This document shows, piece after piece, positions 18,567 to 26,766 of a DNA stretch of 64,000 bases; positions within the stretch are counted from its first letter, which is position 1, and each line of letters begins with the position of its first letter. A program made the translations under genes and the position numbers. The stretch spans positions 41,997 through 105,996 of IMG/VR virus record IMGVR_UViG_3300048838_000238. One strand, given 5' to 3'. This DNA is from a virus. The notes under the pieces were generated by a model. That model searched no databases, was not told where the DNA came from, and saw only the letters and a program-made list of their open reading frames with translations.

Positions 18567-19655
18567 TTAGCTCTCTCTTTCTGGACGGTACTCGTCCGGA
18601 TTCATTGAAAATGTCCATGCCACGGCAGCACGGATACGTTGTGATGCCGTCTCGCCAGAACGAAGCGGCATTGCGAATTGGGCTGGCACACCGATGCGGT
18701 GTTGCTGTCCGGTTGACGGGCAGCGGACACAGACTTGAGCCTGCGAGACTCGGGCCGTCGTCCCATCGACAGTACGATTAGTAATGATCGCGCCGTCATC
18801 GCTGGCACAAACCAACACCGGGTTCCATATGCTGATTGCGTCGTCTTCTCCGCGTGGACCGAGCCAGTCTAGTAGTCGCAAGTCATCACTATTAGACTCG
18901 CGATCATGGTCGCCATCGCGGCGAGAAGAGAAGGTGCGGTAGACCGCGATCTGCTCGTACCAAGGTACCGCAGTCCAGTCTCTATTATCCCACAGGGATG
19001 CCTGGTGCTGCGTGCCGAACACGCGGGCCAGCGTGCCGATCGCAGCGCGGCGACCAGCATTGCGAGCGCCTAGTGGTCGATTTGTGTTGTATTCCTCATT
19101 GGCTTGCAACGCAAGATCCGCGAGTGCAACCCGCAGCCCCCAACCGGCCAAGATGCGATTAGCGGTGCGGCGCGCCTCACGTAGCCATCGCTCAGCCAGT
19201 CCAGGTGACTGGAATCGCTGAGCTACGTTTACTGGCGAAACCAAGCAAGCCGGGCTGCCAATTCCCCGCGGACTAATACCGCGAGTGAATACCGCCGACA
19301 GTAAAGGGTACTCCGGCACCGCCCGCAGCCACCCGCAGACGCGGCGGGCATGGGAGTAGACGCGGTCCACCTCACATAGAGTTGACTCGCTCCACCGTGC
19401 AGACCAATGGCATGGCACGCCGCTAATCAGATACCCGTGTCCCCAGTTGCGGGGCAGCTTCTCTTGCATTTCACGCGGCCAGTACATGACCGCGTTCTCT
19501 AGCCATCTCTCAATCACGGCTCGCCGAATGAATGGCGAGCGACTCGGAGACTGGGCGTGATGCCATCGGACATGCCGGCGACCGAATGCACCGGGCGTGC
19601 GAACGGGGCGGTCTACAGATAGATGATCTCGGACTTCGGCGGTAAGTACACACAT
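18567..19655 (-). CDS. Unknown protein paired with the RQGDVLLVPV gene
   Basis: 362 residues starting MCVLTAEVRDHLSV at 19655, chosen because AAGGAG sits 8 bp upstream; the extended frame to 19700 lacks such a site. It is rich in Trp and Arg (WPREMQEKLPRNWGHGYL, WSARWSESTL). The C-terminus VCVRCPSTGQQHRI...AAVAWTF...EYRPERE contains a CxxC-less knuckle and a conserved-looking AVAWTF tail. I do not recognise a named domain with confidence. This two-gene cassette sits between the tail chaperone and the tape measure, an unusual place for non-structural genes. Confidence 0.6.
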   Translation of the reverse strand: MCVLTAEVRDHLSVDRPVRTPGAFGRRHVRWHHAQSPSRSPFIRRAVIERWLENAVMYWPREMQEKLPRNWGHGYLISGVPCHWSARWSESTLCEVDRVYSHARRVCGWLRAVPEYPLLSAVFTRGISPRGIGSPACLVSPVNVAQRFQSPGLAERWLREARRTANRILAGWGLRVALADLALQANEEYNTNRPLGARNAGRRAAIGTLARVFGTQHQASLWDNRDWTAVPWYEQIAVYRTFSSRRDGDHDRESNSDDLRLLDWLGPRGEDDAISIWNPVLVCASDDGAIITNRTVDGTTARVSQAQVCVRCPSTGQQHRIGVPAQFAMPLRSGETASQRIRAAVAWTFSMNPDEYRPERES

Positions 19656-19700
19656 CGTTGTCACTCCTTGTGGCTTCGCGGGCCACGGCTGCAACTCCAT

Positions 19701-20001
19701 CAGTTGCCGATTTACGCTTGTTTCTTACAGGTAATTCGCCGCAATCCGGCGAATCTTGGGAAGTTTTTTTCACGAAATCAGTGTACTATTCGCGAAACAG
19801 AACCGCCATCGCGCCGTCGGATCACCGCAACAAGAGCAAGAGCCAAAGCAACCAACTTTGGTTATCTTCAGAGACCTTTTTGCCGACGCCGGCAAGATGG
19901 TCCGTTTTAGCGACTTCGTTCACCGGACGTGGCGGCGCTGCGGATGGCGATGAAAACTTGTCCTTTAATGGAGGTCCGTTGTGACCCATGATTAGCTCCA
20001 G
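19701..20001. other. Intergenic region with possible promoter element and leader peptide
   Basis: It contains a degenerate copy of the palindromic element (19713-19729) followed by ATTCGCCG at 19734-19741, 58 bp before the start at 19655. A GTG frame from 19773 (KKTSQDSPDCGELPVRNKRK) precedes and overlaps the next gene and could be a leader peptide, but has no clear ribosome site. Nothing else was recognised. Confidence 0.35.
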
Positions 20002-20418
20002 CTATTCGCGAAAGAGAACAGCCAGCGCCCCGGCTAGTTCGTTCGCGAGTTGCTTAGACCTCTGGCGAGAAAGCAGCGTCTCGCATATTTCAAATCCGCG
20101 ACGGGTCCAAGCATCCCCTGGATCGGCCACGCCGCCGCCCATAGCGCGATGCTCGTAGTAGAGTTGCAGGAGCTGCTCGTTGCGCGCCGAGAGAACGTGA
20201 AGATACTCTCTCTCGGGTGACTCCTTGGGGCACTGAAATCCGCCCCGGCAAGGCGGTGGACCGTACTGGATGACGGGAAGCAACTCGCCGTCGCCTACCA
20301 TGTACGTCTCGCGCTCGCCGGTCTTCATGTTGAAGACGAACTTCTGGCACTCAGAGCAAGGGATATTGGCGATCTGCGGGCTGTTGATCCTGAGCAACAA
20401 CCCGCCGATTAGTTTCCC
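20002..20418 (-). CDS. Tail assembly chaperone, T-like part made by -1 frameshift
   Basis: This frame is open from inside the upstream chaperone gene. After a -1 slip at GGGAAAC (20412-20418) translation continues as LIGGLLLRINSPQ and ends at 20002, giving a G-T-like fusion of about 289 residues. The T-like part has a zinc-knuckle-like CSECQKF...PPPCRGGFQCP segment and a helical C-terminus (SRQRSKQLANELAGALAVLF). Independent initiation at TTG 20400 is possible but has no ribosome site. In lambda-like phages the G and GT proteins hold the tape measure during tail assembly, and the gene order here matches. Confidence 0.65.
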   Translation of the reverse strand, partial: GKLIGGLLLRINSPQIANIPCSECQKFVFNMKTGERETYMVGDGELLPVIQYGPPPCRGGFQCPKESPEREYLHVLSARNEQLLQLYYEHRAMGGGVADPGDAWTRRGFEICETLLSRQRSKQLANELAGALAVLFRE

Positions 20419-20870
20419 TCTGCTCCCCGCTGCCGCTCGCCAGATACCGTAGTCCCGGCGATCGCCGCTTCCAGTTCCAAGTCAGCTTCGTCGGTGACTT
20501 GCTTCTGCGTCCATTCGGGATCTGGGTCGGAGATCTGGCTGCCGTAGATCACGATCGCGGCCAGCCGGTCCCAAATATCGAAGAACAGCGTCAAGATAAA
20601 TTCGGCGGTAATCGGCGCTTCGCTGCCGTCTTTCAGTTTGATGTCCCAGGACTTGATCCGAGATGCCAAGGCGCGGGCAAAGAGCAAGTCTTGAGCGGCC
20701 GGCGACTTACCGTGCATTGAACCAAGCAAGGTACTGCGCTCGGTGATCAGCGTCGGCCGATAGCGAAACTTCACCGCTGGGTGCAAGAACGGAGCTTCGG
20801 CGACATAGCCATGCAGACTCCAGCCGTCGTCACCAGGAGGGCTGTAGCACAGAGTATTTGGGCACGACAC
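20409..20870 (-). CDS. Tail assembly chaperone, G-like
   Basis: 153 residues ending EGN directly before a TAA. The last two codons GGA AAC form the slippery heptamer G-GGA-AAC in the correct phase. The protein begins with a beta-rich part (VKFRYRPTLITERSTLL), then helices, including a WDIKLKDGSEAPITAEFILTL segment typical of tail chaperones. It sits between tail tube and tape measure. The role is inferred from order, size and the frameshift signal. Confidence 0.65.
   Translation of the reverse strand: MSCPNTLCYSPPGDDGWSLHGYVAEAPFLHPAVKFRYRPTLITERSTLLGSMHGKSPAAQDLLFARALASRIKSWDIKLKDGSEAPITAEFILTLFFDIWDRLAAIVIYGSQISDPDPEWTQKQVTDEADLELEAAIAGTTVSGERQRGAEGN
20412..20418 (-). promoter_or_regulatory. 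Programmed -1 ribosomal frameshift site
   Basis: The minus-strand heptamer GGGAAAC conforms to X-XXY-YYZ in the zero frame of the chaperone gene, one codon before its TAA at 20409-20411. Lambda uses GGGAAAG at the same place. The -1 frame runs on for 136 codons. Confidence 0.7.
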
Positions 20871-20888
20871 GGTAGAGTTTCCCTTCAG

Positions 20889-21254
20889 CTATCGAGTGTC
20901 TTCGGCGCCAGTCTCGTCAGGTCCAGTCACAGCTTCTGCCACCGCTGGCGGCGCGAAGACTTTCGGTAGATCGCGGACCTTCTGGACCGGAACGTCAGCG
21001 ACTGGCTTGATATTCGGCCGCGACTTGGGCTTTCGGTCCTTGAATTTTTGGCCCTTTGGCTTCTCCGGATCGACCGGTTTTGGAATCGGCTCGGTCATGG
21101 CCGTGATCGTCAGATAGATGCCGTCATCGCCGGAAACGTACTCCACGTCCGTGTACGCGGACGGATTCGAGAACGCGCGCCGGATGTTGCGGATAAGCTC
21201 ATCCAGCTTCTCGCGCTTCCGTGGGTCGTCGTGGGCGATTCGGATCTTTTTCAT
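20889..21254 (-). CDS. Small tail-module protein
   Basis: 121 residues. The N-terminal half is a compact alpha/beta segment (KKIRIAHDDPRKREKLDELIRNIRRAF, then VEYVSGDDGIYLTITA). The rest is a basic Pro/Lys-rich tail. It lies directly between tail tube and chaperones. No domain was recognised. Confidence 0.6.
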   Translation of the reverse strand: MKKIRIAHDDPRKREKLDELIRNIRRAFSNPSAYTDVEYVSGDDGIYLTITAMTEPIPKPVDPEKPKGQKFKDRKPKSRPNIKPVADVPVQKVRDLPKVFAPPAVAEAVTGPDETGAEDTR

Positions 21255-21302
21255 GGCACACTCGGTCTGAGGTTTGAGCGACTAGCAACTAGCCGTTAGC
21301 TA

Positions 21303-22208
21303 TTACACTGTCGCGTCGTTGATGATTTGGATCGCGTTCGGAATCGCGTCGCCGTCCAGCGTCCGCGCCGTGAACACCAGCCGCTGCCGAAGCTCGGTCG
21401 AACTGCCTTCCAAGCCTGGCAACTCGGGAGCGATCTGCAAGCACGGGAACAAGAACGACAAGCTGCGCCCGCCATTCGTGTAGACGATCGAGGCGGCCAC
21501 GCCCGCGAGCGCGATTTCATTCAGGTCGATGTCGTTGGTGGTAAACGGCGAATCGCAAGAGAACGTGATATTACGTCCGCCTTGTGGCAGTTCCGTACGA
21601 GTCGAACTTGTGAAGAACCGCTCGGTATCGAGCATGTTGTCGACCATCACTTCGACGTTGTCGACTGGTCGCGCCGTGCCGTCGATCGTGATGACCGCTT
21701 GATTGTGGATGTACGGCTGCAAGATGCTCAGGTCTAGCGTCGGGAACGTGTCAGCCGATGCCTTGGCTTGCGTCAGCCCCTCCAGTTCCCAGTTGAGCCT
21801 CAATAATTGCCCGGCGCTGGACGTGAACGTCGCCTTGGACGTCCGCATGTCAGTGTGGTTGTAGACCGCGATCTTGCGGTCAACCGTGAGCGGAAAGTAT
21901 TGCGTCAGATACGCCGGATCAAGCGTATTTCCAGAGAACGCACCGCCGAAGATCAACGGCAGAATCGCCGTGAGTTCATCGGGTCGCGGCGCCCACGCCA
22001 TCGCGCCGGATACCTTGTACGGACCTTCCGCCAGAGACTCGCTGCGCTGATCGAGCTGTCCGGCCATCTCGTTGTCGGGGAACACTTGCAGCGGAATCTT
22101 CCGCACGCCGCATTGCTGGAGCGCCAACCGTGTCGTGACCGGGAGAGCCGCGCCGAACACGCCCACGCCGACTTTGAGCATGTGCCCCTTAACGGCCAAG
22201 TTCGTCAT
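21303..22208 (-). CDS. Tail tube protein (major tail protein)
   Basis: 301 residues, start ATG at 22208. It is beta-rich throughout, with features common to tail tube proteins: a long hairpin region (GPYKVSGAMAWAPRPDELTAILPLIFGG) and later NVEVMVDNMLDTERFF with repeated short strands (LPQGGRNITFSCDSPF). Position is canonical: after tail completion genes and before the chaperones and tape measure. No sheath gene was found near it, favouring a siphovirus-type tail (inference). Confidence 0.65.
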   Translation of the reverse strand: MTNLAVKGHMLKVGVGVFGAALPVTTRLALQQCGVRKIPLQVFPDNEMAGQLDQRSESLAEGPYKVSGAMAWAPRPDELTAILPLIFGGAFSGNTLDPAYLTQYFPLTVDRKIAVYNHTDMRTSKATFTSSAGQLLRLNWELEGLTQAKASADTFPTLDLSILQPYIHNQAVITIDGTARPVDNVEVMVDNMLDTERFFTSSTRTELPQGGRNITFSCDSPFTTNDIDLNEIALAGVAASIVYTNGGRSLSFLFPCLQIAPELPGLEGSSTELRQRLVFTARTLDGDAIPNAIQIINDATV

Positions 22209-22273
22209 CTCTTACTCCCTGCAACTCGAAAAACGGTGAATCTTGTAAAACGCTTACGCGGCTGGAAAAACGC

Positions 22274-22654
22274 TTACGCCGGGGTCGGGTCGATCTTGCC
22301 CCAGATGCGCAACCGGACTTCCGGCGTATTGGTGATGTAGAGCGCCGTCCAATCCGTGCCGAAGAAGAAGGCGTCGTACGAATCTTCTGTCCAGACGTAC
22401 GGCTTATTCGCGACCAGCGTGATTGGATCGTCGGGTGTGGTGCCGTCGTTCGGCTCCAGCAAGCAGGCCGCGCTCGCCACCAGAACGAACGACTTCACCT
22501 CCGACACGTCGAGTGTTGCCCCGATGATCTTGTTTGTCTGATTGACAGGGATCGTCTCGTCGAGCAACAGTGTTAGGCCGCCCGTGTAGTCCTCTGTGAA
22601 CTCCACCTTGACGCCATCTTCCGGCGTAATTGAGTACCCGATCTTGTGCGACAT
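22274..22654 (-). CDS. Small virion-module protein, unknown
   Basis: 126 residues, all-beta in appearance (GYSITPEDGVKVEFTEDYTGGLTLLLD), with a Trp/Phe-rich patch (SYDAFFFGTDWTALYI). It could be a tail or decoration protein. It is preceded by a palindromic element at 22715. A 13-bp direct repeat (AAAACGCTTACGC, 22247 and 22267) spans its stop region. Confidence 0.6.
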   Translation of the reverse strand: MSHKIGYSITPEDGVKVEFTEDYTGGLTLLLDETIPVNQTNKIIGATLDVSEVKSFVLVASAACLLEPNDGTTPDDPITLVANKPYVWTEDSYDAFFFGTDWTALYITNTPEVRLRIWGKIDPTPA

Positions 22655-22714
22655 GCGGTGGCTTCCTTGCCGTGCTTAGATTTACTTCCGTGTGCGACTA
22701 GCGCCAGCCCTGAA

Positions 22715-22731
22715 TATATCAGACCGATATA
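22715..22731 (-). promoter_or_regulatory. Palindromic promoter-like element, copy 5
   Basis: TATATC-AGACC-GATATA, 61 bp upstream of the start at 22654, in the only gap between the tail completion genes and the tail tube genes. Confidence 0.5.
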
Positions 22732-22754
22732 GGCGGCGATCTAATTATCTCCGG

Positions 22755-23471
22755 CTAGAAGATGCCGCGCGGCATTTGGGCCTGAAACCGCAGCATGATC
22801 GTCGAAATATCAAACAGCTCCGAGAAACCGGACGGAATAACCGGCGGACCTGGATCGACGAAGATATCAATGACCTCGGGCACGCCCGCAAACGGCGCGT
22901 TTTCCGAGAGAGCTTGCGTAATCTGTTGCCGCCAGCCAAGTTCGCCGCGCAGATTCAGCGTCTGATCTGCATCGCTGGCGCGAAGTAAGGAGAGTTGAAC
23001 TCCGTAGTTGATCTCATCCCGCTCGTTATCCAAAGAGTCCCGTGTCTCGCGGATCGGCGTCACGAAGATGGCTAGCGATAAGTCGCGCCGATTCCACGGC
23101 AGTTTCTGCATGATGATATTGGCGGACGGAACATCCGTGAGGCTCATCGCTTGCAGAAATTCAACCACCGCTTCGCAGCAGCGGTAATGAATCGGGTCCA
23201 CTCCGCTTGAAGCGCGGAAGCCGGTGAAGATTACTGAGATGTCAGCGCCTAACTTGCTGACCAGAACTGCGCAGTACAAGCCATTGTCCACATCCAGCGC
23301 GACAGTGCCGTCGCCAGTCCGATTCCCGGAACTGGACCCATCCGCAGGAACGAGCCCGGAACTCCATGGCGCGGTGTAGATTGTGTTCGTTGAAGCCGGA
23401 TCGCTGCCGCTGATCGTCGCTGTCGCGCCCGTCCCGGCTAGGTTATCGGCGATTGAAATAGCAAGAGGCAT
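22755..23471 (-). CDS. Tail terminator-like protein with N-terminal beta domain
   Basis: 238 residues. Residues 1-90 are beta-rich with Thr/Ser-Gly repeats (GSDPASTNTIYTAPW) and look like a decoration or Ig-type domain. Residues 95-238 have the alpha/beta pattern of tail terminator proteins (CCEAVVEFLQAM, then LPWNRRDLSLAIFVTP, then EINYGVQLSLLRA). Position between the tail completion gene and the tail tube fits a terminator. Moderate confidence. Confidence 0.5.
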   Translation of the reverse strand: MPLAISIADNLAGTGATATISGSDPASTNTIYTAPWSSGLVPADGSSSGNRTGDGTVALDVDNGLYCAVLVSKLGADISVIFTGFRASSGVDPIHYRCCEAVVEFLQAMSLTDVPSANIIMQKLPWNRRDLSLAIFVTPIRETRDSLDNERDEINYGVQLSLLRASDADQTLNLRGELGWRQQITQALSENAPFAGVPEVIDIFVDPGPPVIPSGFSELFDISTIMLRFQAQMPRGIF

Positions 23472-23494
23472 CGCGGCTCACTTCACTGGTTCAG

Positions 23495-23929
23495 TTACTG
23501 TCCGAAGGCGTTTTCGATGGCTGCGGACTTCAGTATCTCACCGCACTCTTCCACGATAGCCTCGGTGGCGTAGATGTAGGTGCGAGGCGGGATTGGTCCG
23601 CGACCGTATTGCTGTGTCGCGGCATACGGGATCTCGCCGCCGTTCACCCCTAGCGATGCTTCGCGATCGGCGGTGACAGCGATATTCCCCATCGCGCCAA
23701 GCTGAGTCGTGGCATTCAGCATGTCCTCTGAAAGTCGCAAGAGCGGATGCGGTAGGTTGTCCTTGCGTTGCGGCCACGGTGACCCGTCTGGGTACGACGC
23801 ACTCATGAAGTTGTCGTAGAAGCCTCGCCGCAGAACTTCACCGGCCTGCCCTAGCGGTTCTTGGAATGATCCTGATTCGAAGTAGGCATCGGCGTCGTCC
23901 AGAAGCTCAACGAATTCTTCCGGGCTCAT
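23495..23929 (-). CDS. Tail completion / virion morphogenesis protein
   Basis: 144 residues with the layout of the Mu gpG-like virion morphogenesis family: an N-terminal helical region, then YPDGSPWPQRKDNLPHPLLRLSEDML, then a VTADREASLGVNGGEIPYAATQQYG segment and PPRTYI. Such proteins act in head-tail joining. The ATG at 23929 overlaps the stop of the upstream membrane-protein gene. Confidence 0.6.
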   Translation of the reverse strand: MSPEEFVELLDDADAYFESGSFQEPLGQAGEVLRRGFYDNFMSASYPDGSPWPQRKDNLPHPLLRLSEDMLNATTQLGAMGNIAVTADREASLGVNGGEIPYAATQQYGRGPIPPRTYIYATEAIVEECGEILKSAAIENAFGQ

Positions 23930-24147
23930 GAGTCATTCCGAACTTGAATGAGGGAGTAAATCACGACGATGAGTGACAGCGGGCCAAGGATCAGGAATGA
24001 AAACGCGATCAGCGCCGACTCAGCCCAATACTTTTGAATTTGCCGGAATACGTCGGAGGTTCCGTCCGAAATCATGCAAGCGATCATTAGGACGATCGAG
24101 GCGAGCAGGCCACACGCGAGCCACGCAGCGAACAGGATAAGGATCAT
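23926..24147 (-). CDS. Small two-segment membrane protein
   Basis: 73 residues with two hydrophobic stretches: LFAAWLACGLLASIVLMIACM near the N-terminus and LIAFSFLILGPLSLIVVIYSL near the C-terminus. The topology is holin-like or spanin-like, but there is no specific motif. It overlaps the tail completion gene by 4 bp. Confidence 0.55.
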   Translation of the reverse strand: MILILFAAWLACGLLASIVLMIACMISDGTSDVFRQIQKYWAESALIAFSFLILGPLSLIVVIYSLIQVRNDS

Positions 24148-24151
24148 ATGC

Positions 24152-24529
24152 TCACGCTTTCAATTGGACCTGAATGATCTCTGTCGCGCCGGCGGCTTGA
24201 TTGCTCAAGATGCCGATCTCGTGCGCACCAGCGAGCGCCGCTGGAATTGGATACGACTTACCGGCCGATACTGTGCGAGTGACCGCGACCGGAGGTTCCG
24301 CATCCGTGTACGCTGGCGCGAGCAATCCGCCCTCCCACGAAGACGAGTAAAACGTCAATAGCGTCCCAAGGAATCCGGCCGGAAGCGTGATATTGCCGAC
24401 ATCGAATCCCTTAAAAACAAACTTCCCGGTGGTTGCCGCATCATTGGAGAGCGGCAGCTTAAACTGACGCGACGCTCCACTCCTGGAGATAAAAGCACTC
24501 TTTTCGTCAGTTGGGACGGCGTTGGCCAT
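24152..24529 (-). CDS. Small virion-module protein, possible decoration protein
   Basis: 125 residues starting MANAVPTDEKSAFISRSG at 24529; the longer frame to 24634 overlaps a membrane-protein gene and has no supporting signal. It is beta-rich, with GKFVFKGFDVGNITLPAGF and VTRTVSAGKSYPIPAALA. It resembles a small capsid- or tail-decorating domain. No family was assigned. Confidence 0.55.
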   Translation of the reverse strand: MANAVPTDEKSAFISRSGASRQFKLPLSNDAATTGKFVFKGFDVGNITLPAGFLGTLLTFYSSSWEGGLLAPAYTDAEPPVAVTRTVSAGKSYPIPAALAGAHEIGILSNQAAGATEIIQVQLKA

Positions 24530-24534
24530 TGCGG

Positions 24535-24750
24535 TTACTTTCTCTTGGACCAGTTTGTAAAAAACATCGCGAAGTACAGTGTCACGACTCCGCCAAATAC
24601 CGACACGGCGAAAAACGGCAGCGTGAACCACCACTCCTTAACCGAGTGGCGGATCGTGTTTGTCAGTCCGTCTGCGATGACTGTGCTGCCTGCGAATACA
24701 CACCAGCCAACGAAGCCCGCCAAGAACCAACTCAGGATGATCTCAAGCAT
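24535..24750 (-). CDS. Small membrane protein, holin candidate
   Basis: 71 residues with two predicted membrane segments (LEIILSWFLAGFVGWCVFAG and WFTLPFFAVSVFGGVVTLYF) and a positively charged C-terminus (NWSKRK). It is directly downstream of the CAP-domain gene, with their ends touching at 24750. Confidence 0.55.
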   Translation of the reverse strand: MLEIILSWFLAGFVGWCVFAGSTVIADGLTNTIRHSVKEWWFTLPFFAVSVFGGVVTLYFAMFFTNWSKRK

Positions 24751-25310
24751 TACGCGCCCTCAGAAAAATCAGGGCAGCATCCTGCCTCATCACCTTGATT
24801 TCCACTAGCCGAACCGCGACTTCCGAATGTCACGCACCAGTAGATTGCGCCGTTCGATCCAGTTGCGTAGCCGACTCCTATTTCGTGATACGCGGTGTTT
24901 TTGATGTTACGTCGATGACCGGTGGAGTTCATCCAAACACGCATGACATGCTCGGGAGACTTCTGCCCGTACGCGACGTTTTCGCCGTAGGTATTCCAGT
25001 CGTACCCTGCCAGTTTGATCCTCGCGCCGGGACTACTGAATCCTTCCCCGCGATGCGACATTGTTCGCTTCGATGCCATCCAGTCGGCGTGCTTCTGCGC
25101 GGCCTTCGTCAACAGAGCATTAAGAGCAAGAGGCGATGTTGGATCGCGGTTGGCGTTGTGGATTCTCAGTATCTCGGCAACGTACGGCGGCGCTGTTGGC
25201 GTCGTTGGATATGGCAGAATCGACGGTTTAGGAGGAACCGGCTTAGCTGGCTGCGCGGGCCTCCACCACGGTGAAATAAGTTCCAAAAACAGTGCAATTA
25301 GATTTGTCAT
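24750..25310 (-). CDS. CAP (SCP/PR-1) domain protein
   Basis: 186 residues starting MTNLIALFLELISPWWRP at 25310, overlapping the stop of the holin-like gene (TGATG). A hydrophobic N-terminal stretch and a Pro-rich linker precede a CAP domain: ILRIHNANRDPTSPLALN, KHADWMASKRTMSHRG, YGENVAYG, then WMNSTGHRRNIKN and IGVGYATGSNGAIYWCVTFG. These carry the typical conserved His/Glu positions. CAP domains in bacteria are extracellular, some with peptidase or binding activity. Its place between small membrane proteins suggests a lysis or envelope role, but this is not shown. Confidence 0.75.
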   Translation of the reverse strand: MTNLIALFLELISPWWRPAQPAKPVPPKPSILPYPTTPTAPPYVAEILRIHNANRDPTSPLALNALLTKAAQKHADWMASKRTMSHRGEGFSSPGARIKLAGYDWNTYGENVAYGQKSPEHVMRVWMNSTGHRRNIKNTAYHEIGVGYATGSNGAIYWCVTFGSRGSASGNQGDEAGCCPDFSEGA

Positions 25311-25552
25311 CAGAACACCCTGCCTGTTATCGCCGCGAAGACTTCCACAGCATTCAAGACCAAGAATAAAGACGCTTGCCACTTCTCCCGAGAGTACAGC
25401 CACGCGCCCGCCAAGCCACCGACGTACAAGTGTGCCACGTCCTTGTAGACGTCCAGCCAGATACTGTCAGGCTCGACTAAGTCGCCGATCATCAACCGGA
25501 CAATCGCCAAGGCAATGCCGAACGCGATTACTGAGTCACGAGTACCTGTCAT
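25310..25552 (-). CDS. Holin-like small membrane protein
   Basis: 80 residues with three weak or two strong hydrophobic segments (VIAFGIALAIVRLMIGDLV, VAHLYVGGLAGAWLY, LFLVLNAVEVFAAI). It precedes the CAP-domain gene by a TGATG overlap. A holin or anchor role is a positional guess. Confidence 0.5.
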   Translation of the reverse strand: MTGTRDSVIAFGIALAIVRLMIGDLVEPDSIWLDVYKDVAHLYVGGLAGAWLYSREKWQASLFLVLNAVEVFAAITGRVF

Positions 25553-26013
25553 GGCTTAAGACTCGCGATGCCGCCGCTAACAATCACCGTCACGGGAACA
25601 TTGATCCCACGCACTCCCATCGGGGAAGTCGCCTGGATCGGCCCGCTCGGAATTTCAAACACGACGCTGTAGCCAGATTGTTTGCCGGGATACTCGCCGT
25701 CCTCAAGGTGCGTCGGCTTGAGAAACGTCAATTGAATCCGCGACGTTTCGTGGCAGGTTTTTGCCGCCTGCGTTTTTGTTCCCAACTCGAACGTGCGACC
25801 GTTCGGACACACCACGATCGTCTTGACGACTTGCCGAACTTGCACGTCTCCGTGATCCTCGGCGCTCACGATCTGCCGGCGGCAATTAGGGCACTCCGCG
25901 CCCTCGGAAATCTCGCCAGACAGACACTTCCCGTCGCGGTAGCAGCGATAGAACTTATTGCCGTCCAGCGTGAAGAACTCACCAGTGCAAATCGTTCCGT
26001 GTGAGATTGCCAT
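25549..26013 (-). CDS. Unknown virion-module protein with zinc knuckle
   Basis: 154 residues. Residues 8-45 contain CTGEFF...CYRDGKC...CPNCRRQ, a possible zinc ribbon. The C-terminal half is beta-rich (IQLTFLKPTHLEDGEYPGK, VPVTVIVSGG). It overlaps the downstream membrane-protein gene by 4 bp. No family was recognised. Confidence 0.55.
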   Translation of the reverse strand: MAISHGTICTGEFFTLDGNKFYRCYRDGKCLSGEISEGAECPNCRRQIVSAEDHGDVQVRQVVKTIVVCPNGRTFELGTKTQAAKTCHETSRIQLTFLKPTHLEDGEYPGKQSGYSVVFEIPSGPIQATSPMGVRGINVPVTVIVSGGIASLKP

Positions 26014-26051
26014 CGATCCATCCTTGGAGTCGGCGACCAGTCGCCAGAGTC

Positions 26052-26390
26052 TTAGAGTCGGCCACGCTTACATTGGCAGTGCCATTGCGTGTCCCATAAC
26101 TCCAGCGTAGCGGATACGATCAGCCAACTTTCGCCGTCGACTGCGAATCGCTCATCGCGCAACGGCTCGTGATCGCCCAGGAACTCCGCCCACAGCACCC
26201 ACGTCGCGTTAGTCGACTTCACCGACACGTTCTCGCCGACTTCGCTCCGGGCGCGCGCCGGCAATTCCTTTTTGGCTTTCACGCCCGTGATAGTGGACCC
26301 ATCCGCCTTGGTGTAAGTAACGGCCACGACGCCGTCGTGATACTGCCAATCGTTCTTATACAGTTCGTAGGCGGCGGATCTTGTGGTCAT
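26052..26390 (-). CDS. Small connector-region protein
   Basis: 112 residues, beta-rich (YHDGVVAVTYTKADGSTITGV, FAVDGESWLIVSATLELWD). It begins within the head-tail connector block and could be a head-closure or tail-completion subunit by position. No specific match was recognised. Confidence 0.55.
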   Translation of the reverse strand: MTTRSAAYELYKNDWQYHDGVVAVTYTKADGSTITGVKAKKELPARARSEVGENVSVKSTNATWVLWAEFLGDHEPLRDERFAVDGESWLIVSATLELWDTQWHCQCKRGRL

Positions 26391-26421
26391 CGGTCACTTT
26401 TCCCAAACAGGAAACTACTCG

Positions 26422-26766
26422 TTAACAGGAAATCAACCGGCCGTCTCGGCACCAGCCGTGCCACATCCCGACCCAATGCAGACTCGGTGATAGCGTCGGC
26501 TTCTCCTGGGTGCCGCTCAGTGTCCATTTTGCGCCACACGGATTCCGTCGATCGACCGTCCATTCGCAGACGATGCCGTTCTGCGGCAAGTCGGTGTCGC
26601 CCCAATTGACCGGCATCACGATAAAAACGCTGGCCACATCTTCCGGGAACTGATGCTGCGTGTCCGGCTTCCACGAGTACCAAATCCCTCCTTTGCCGTG
26701 CTGCCGCGCGTCGCCGCTGCATCCGAACACCACAGCATCCACGGACTCGGTAGAGACTTCGCTCAA
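26422..26766 (-). CDS. DUF6527-like small protein
   Basis: 114 residues. The ending KPTLSPSLHWVGMWHGWCRDGRLISC recalls small DUF6527-type phage proteins that end in a PTLxPSI...CHxFxxDGxI pattern. A WKPDTQHQF segment and a second Trp-rich strand precede it. The ATG at 26766 overlaps the stop of the upstream gene. Function is unknown for the family. Confidence 0.55.
   Translation of the reverse strand: MSEVSTESVDAVVFGCSGDARQHGKGGIWYSWKPDTQHQFPEDVASVFIVMPVNWGDTDLPQNGIVCEWTVDRRNPCGAKWTLSGTQEKPTLSPSLHWVGMWHGWCRDGRLISC

Noticed and set aside
25015-26004. 329-codon forward frame
   Set aside because: It lies antisense to the CAP-domain, holin-like and zinc-knuckle genes, which have coupled starts and recognisable features.
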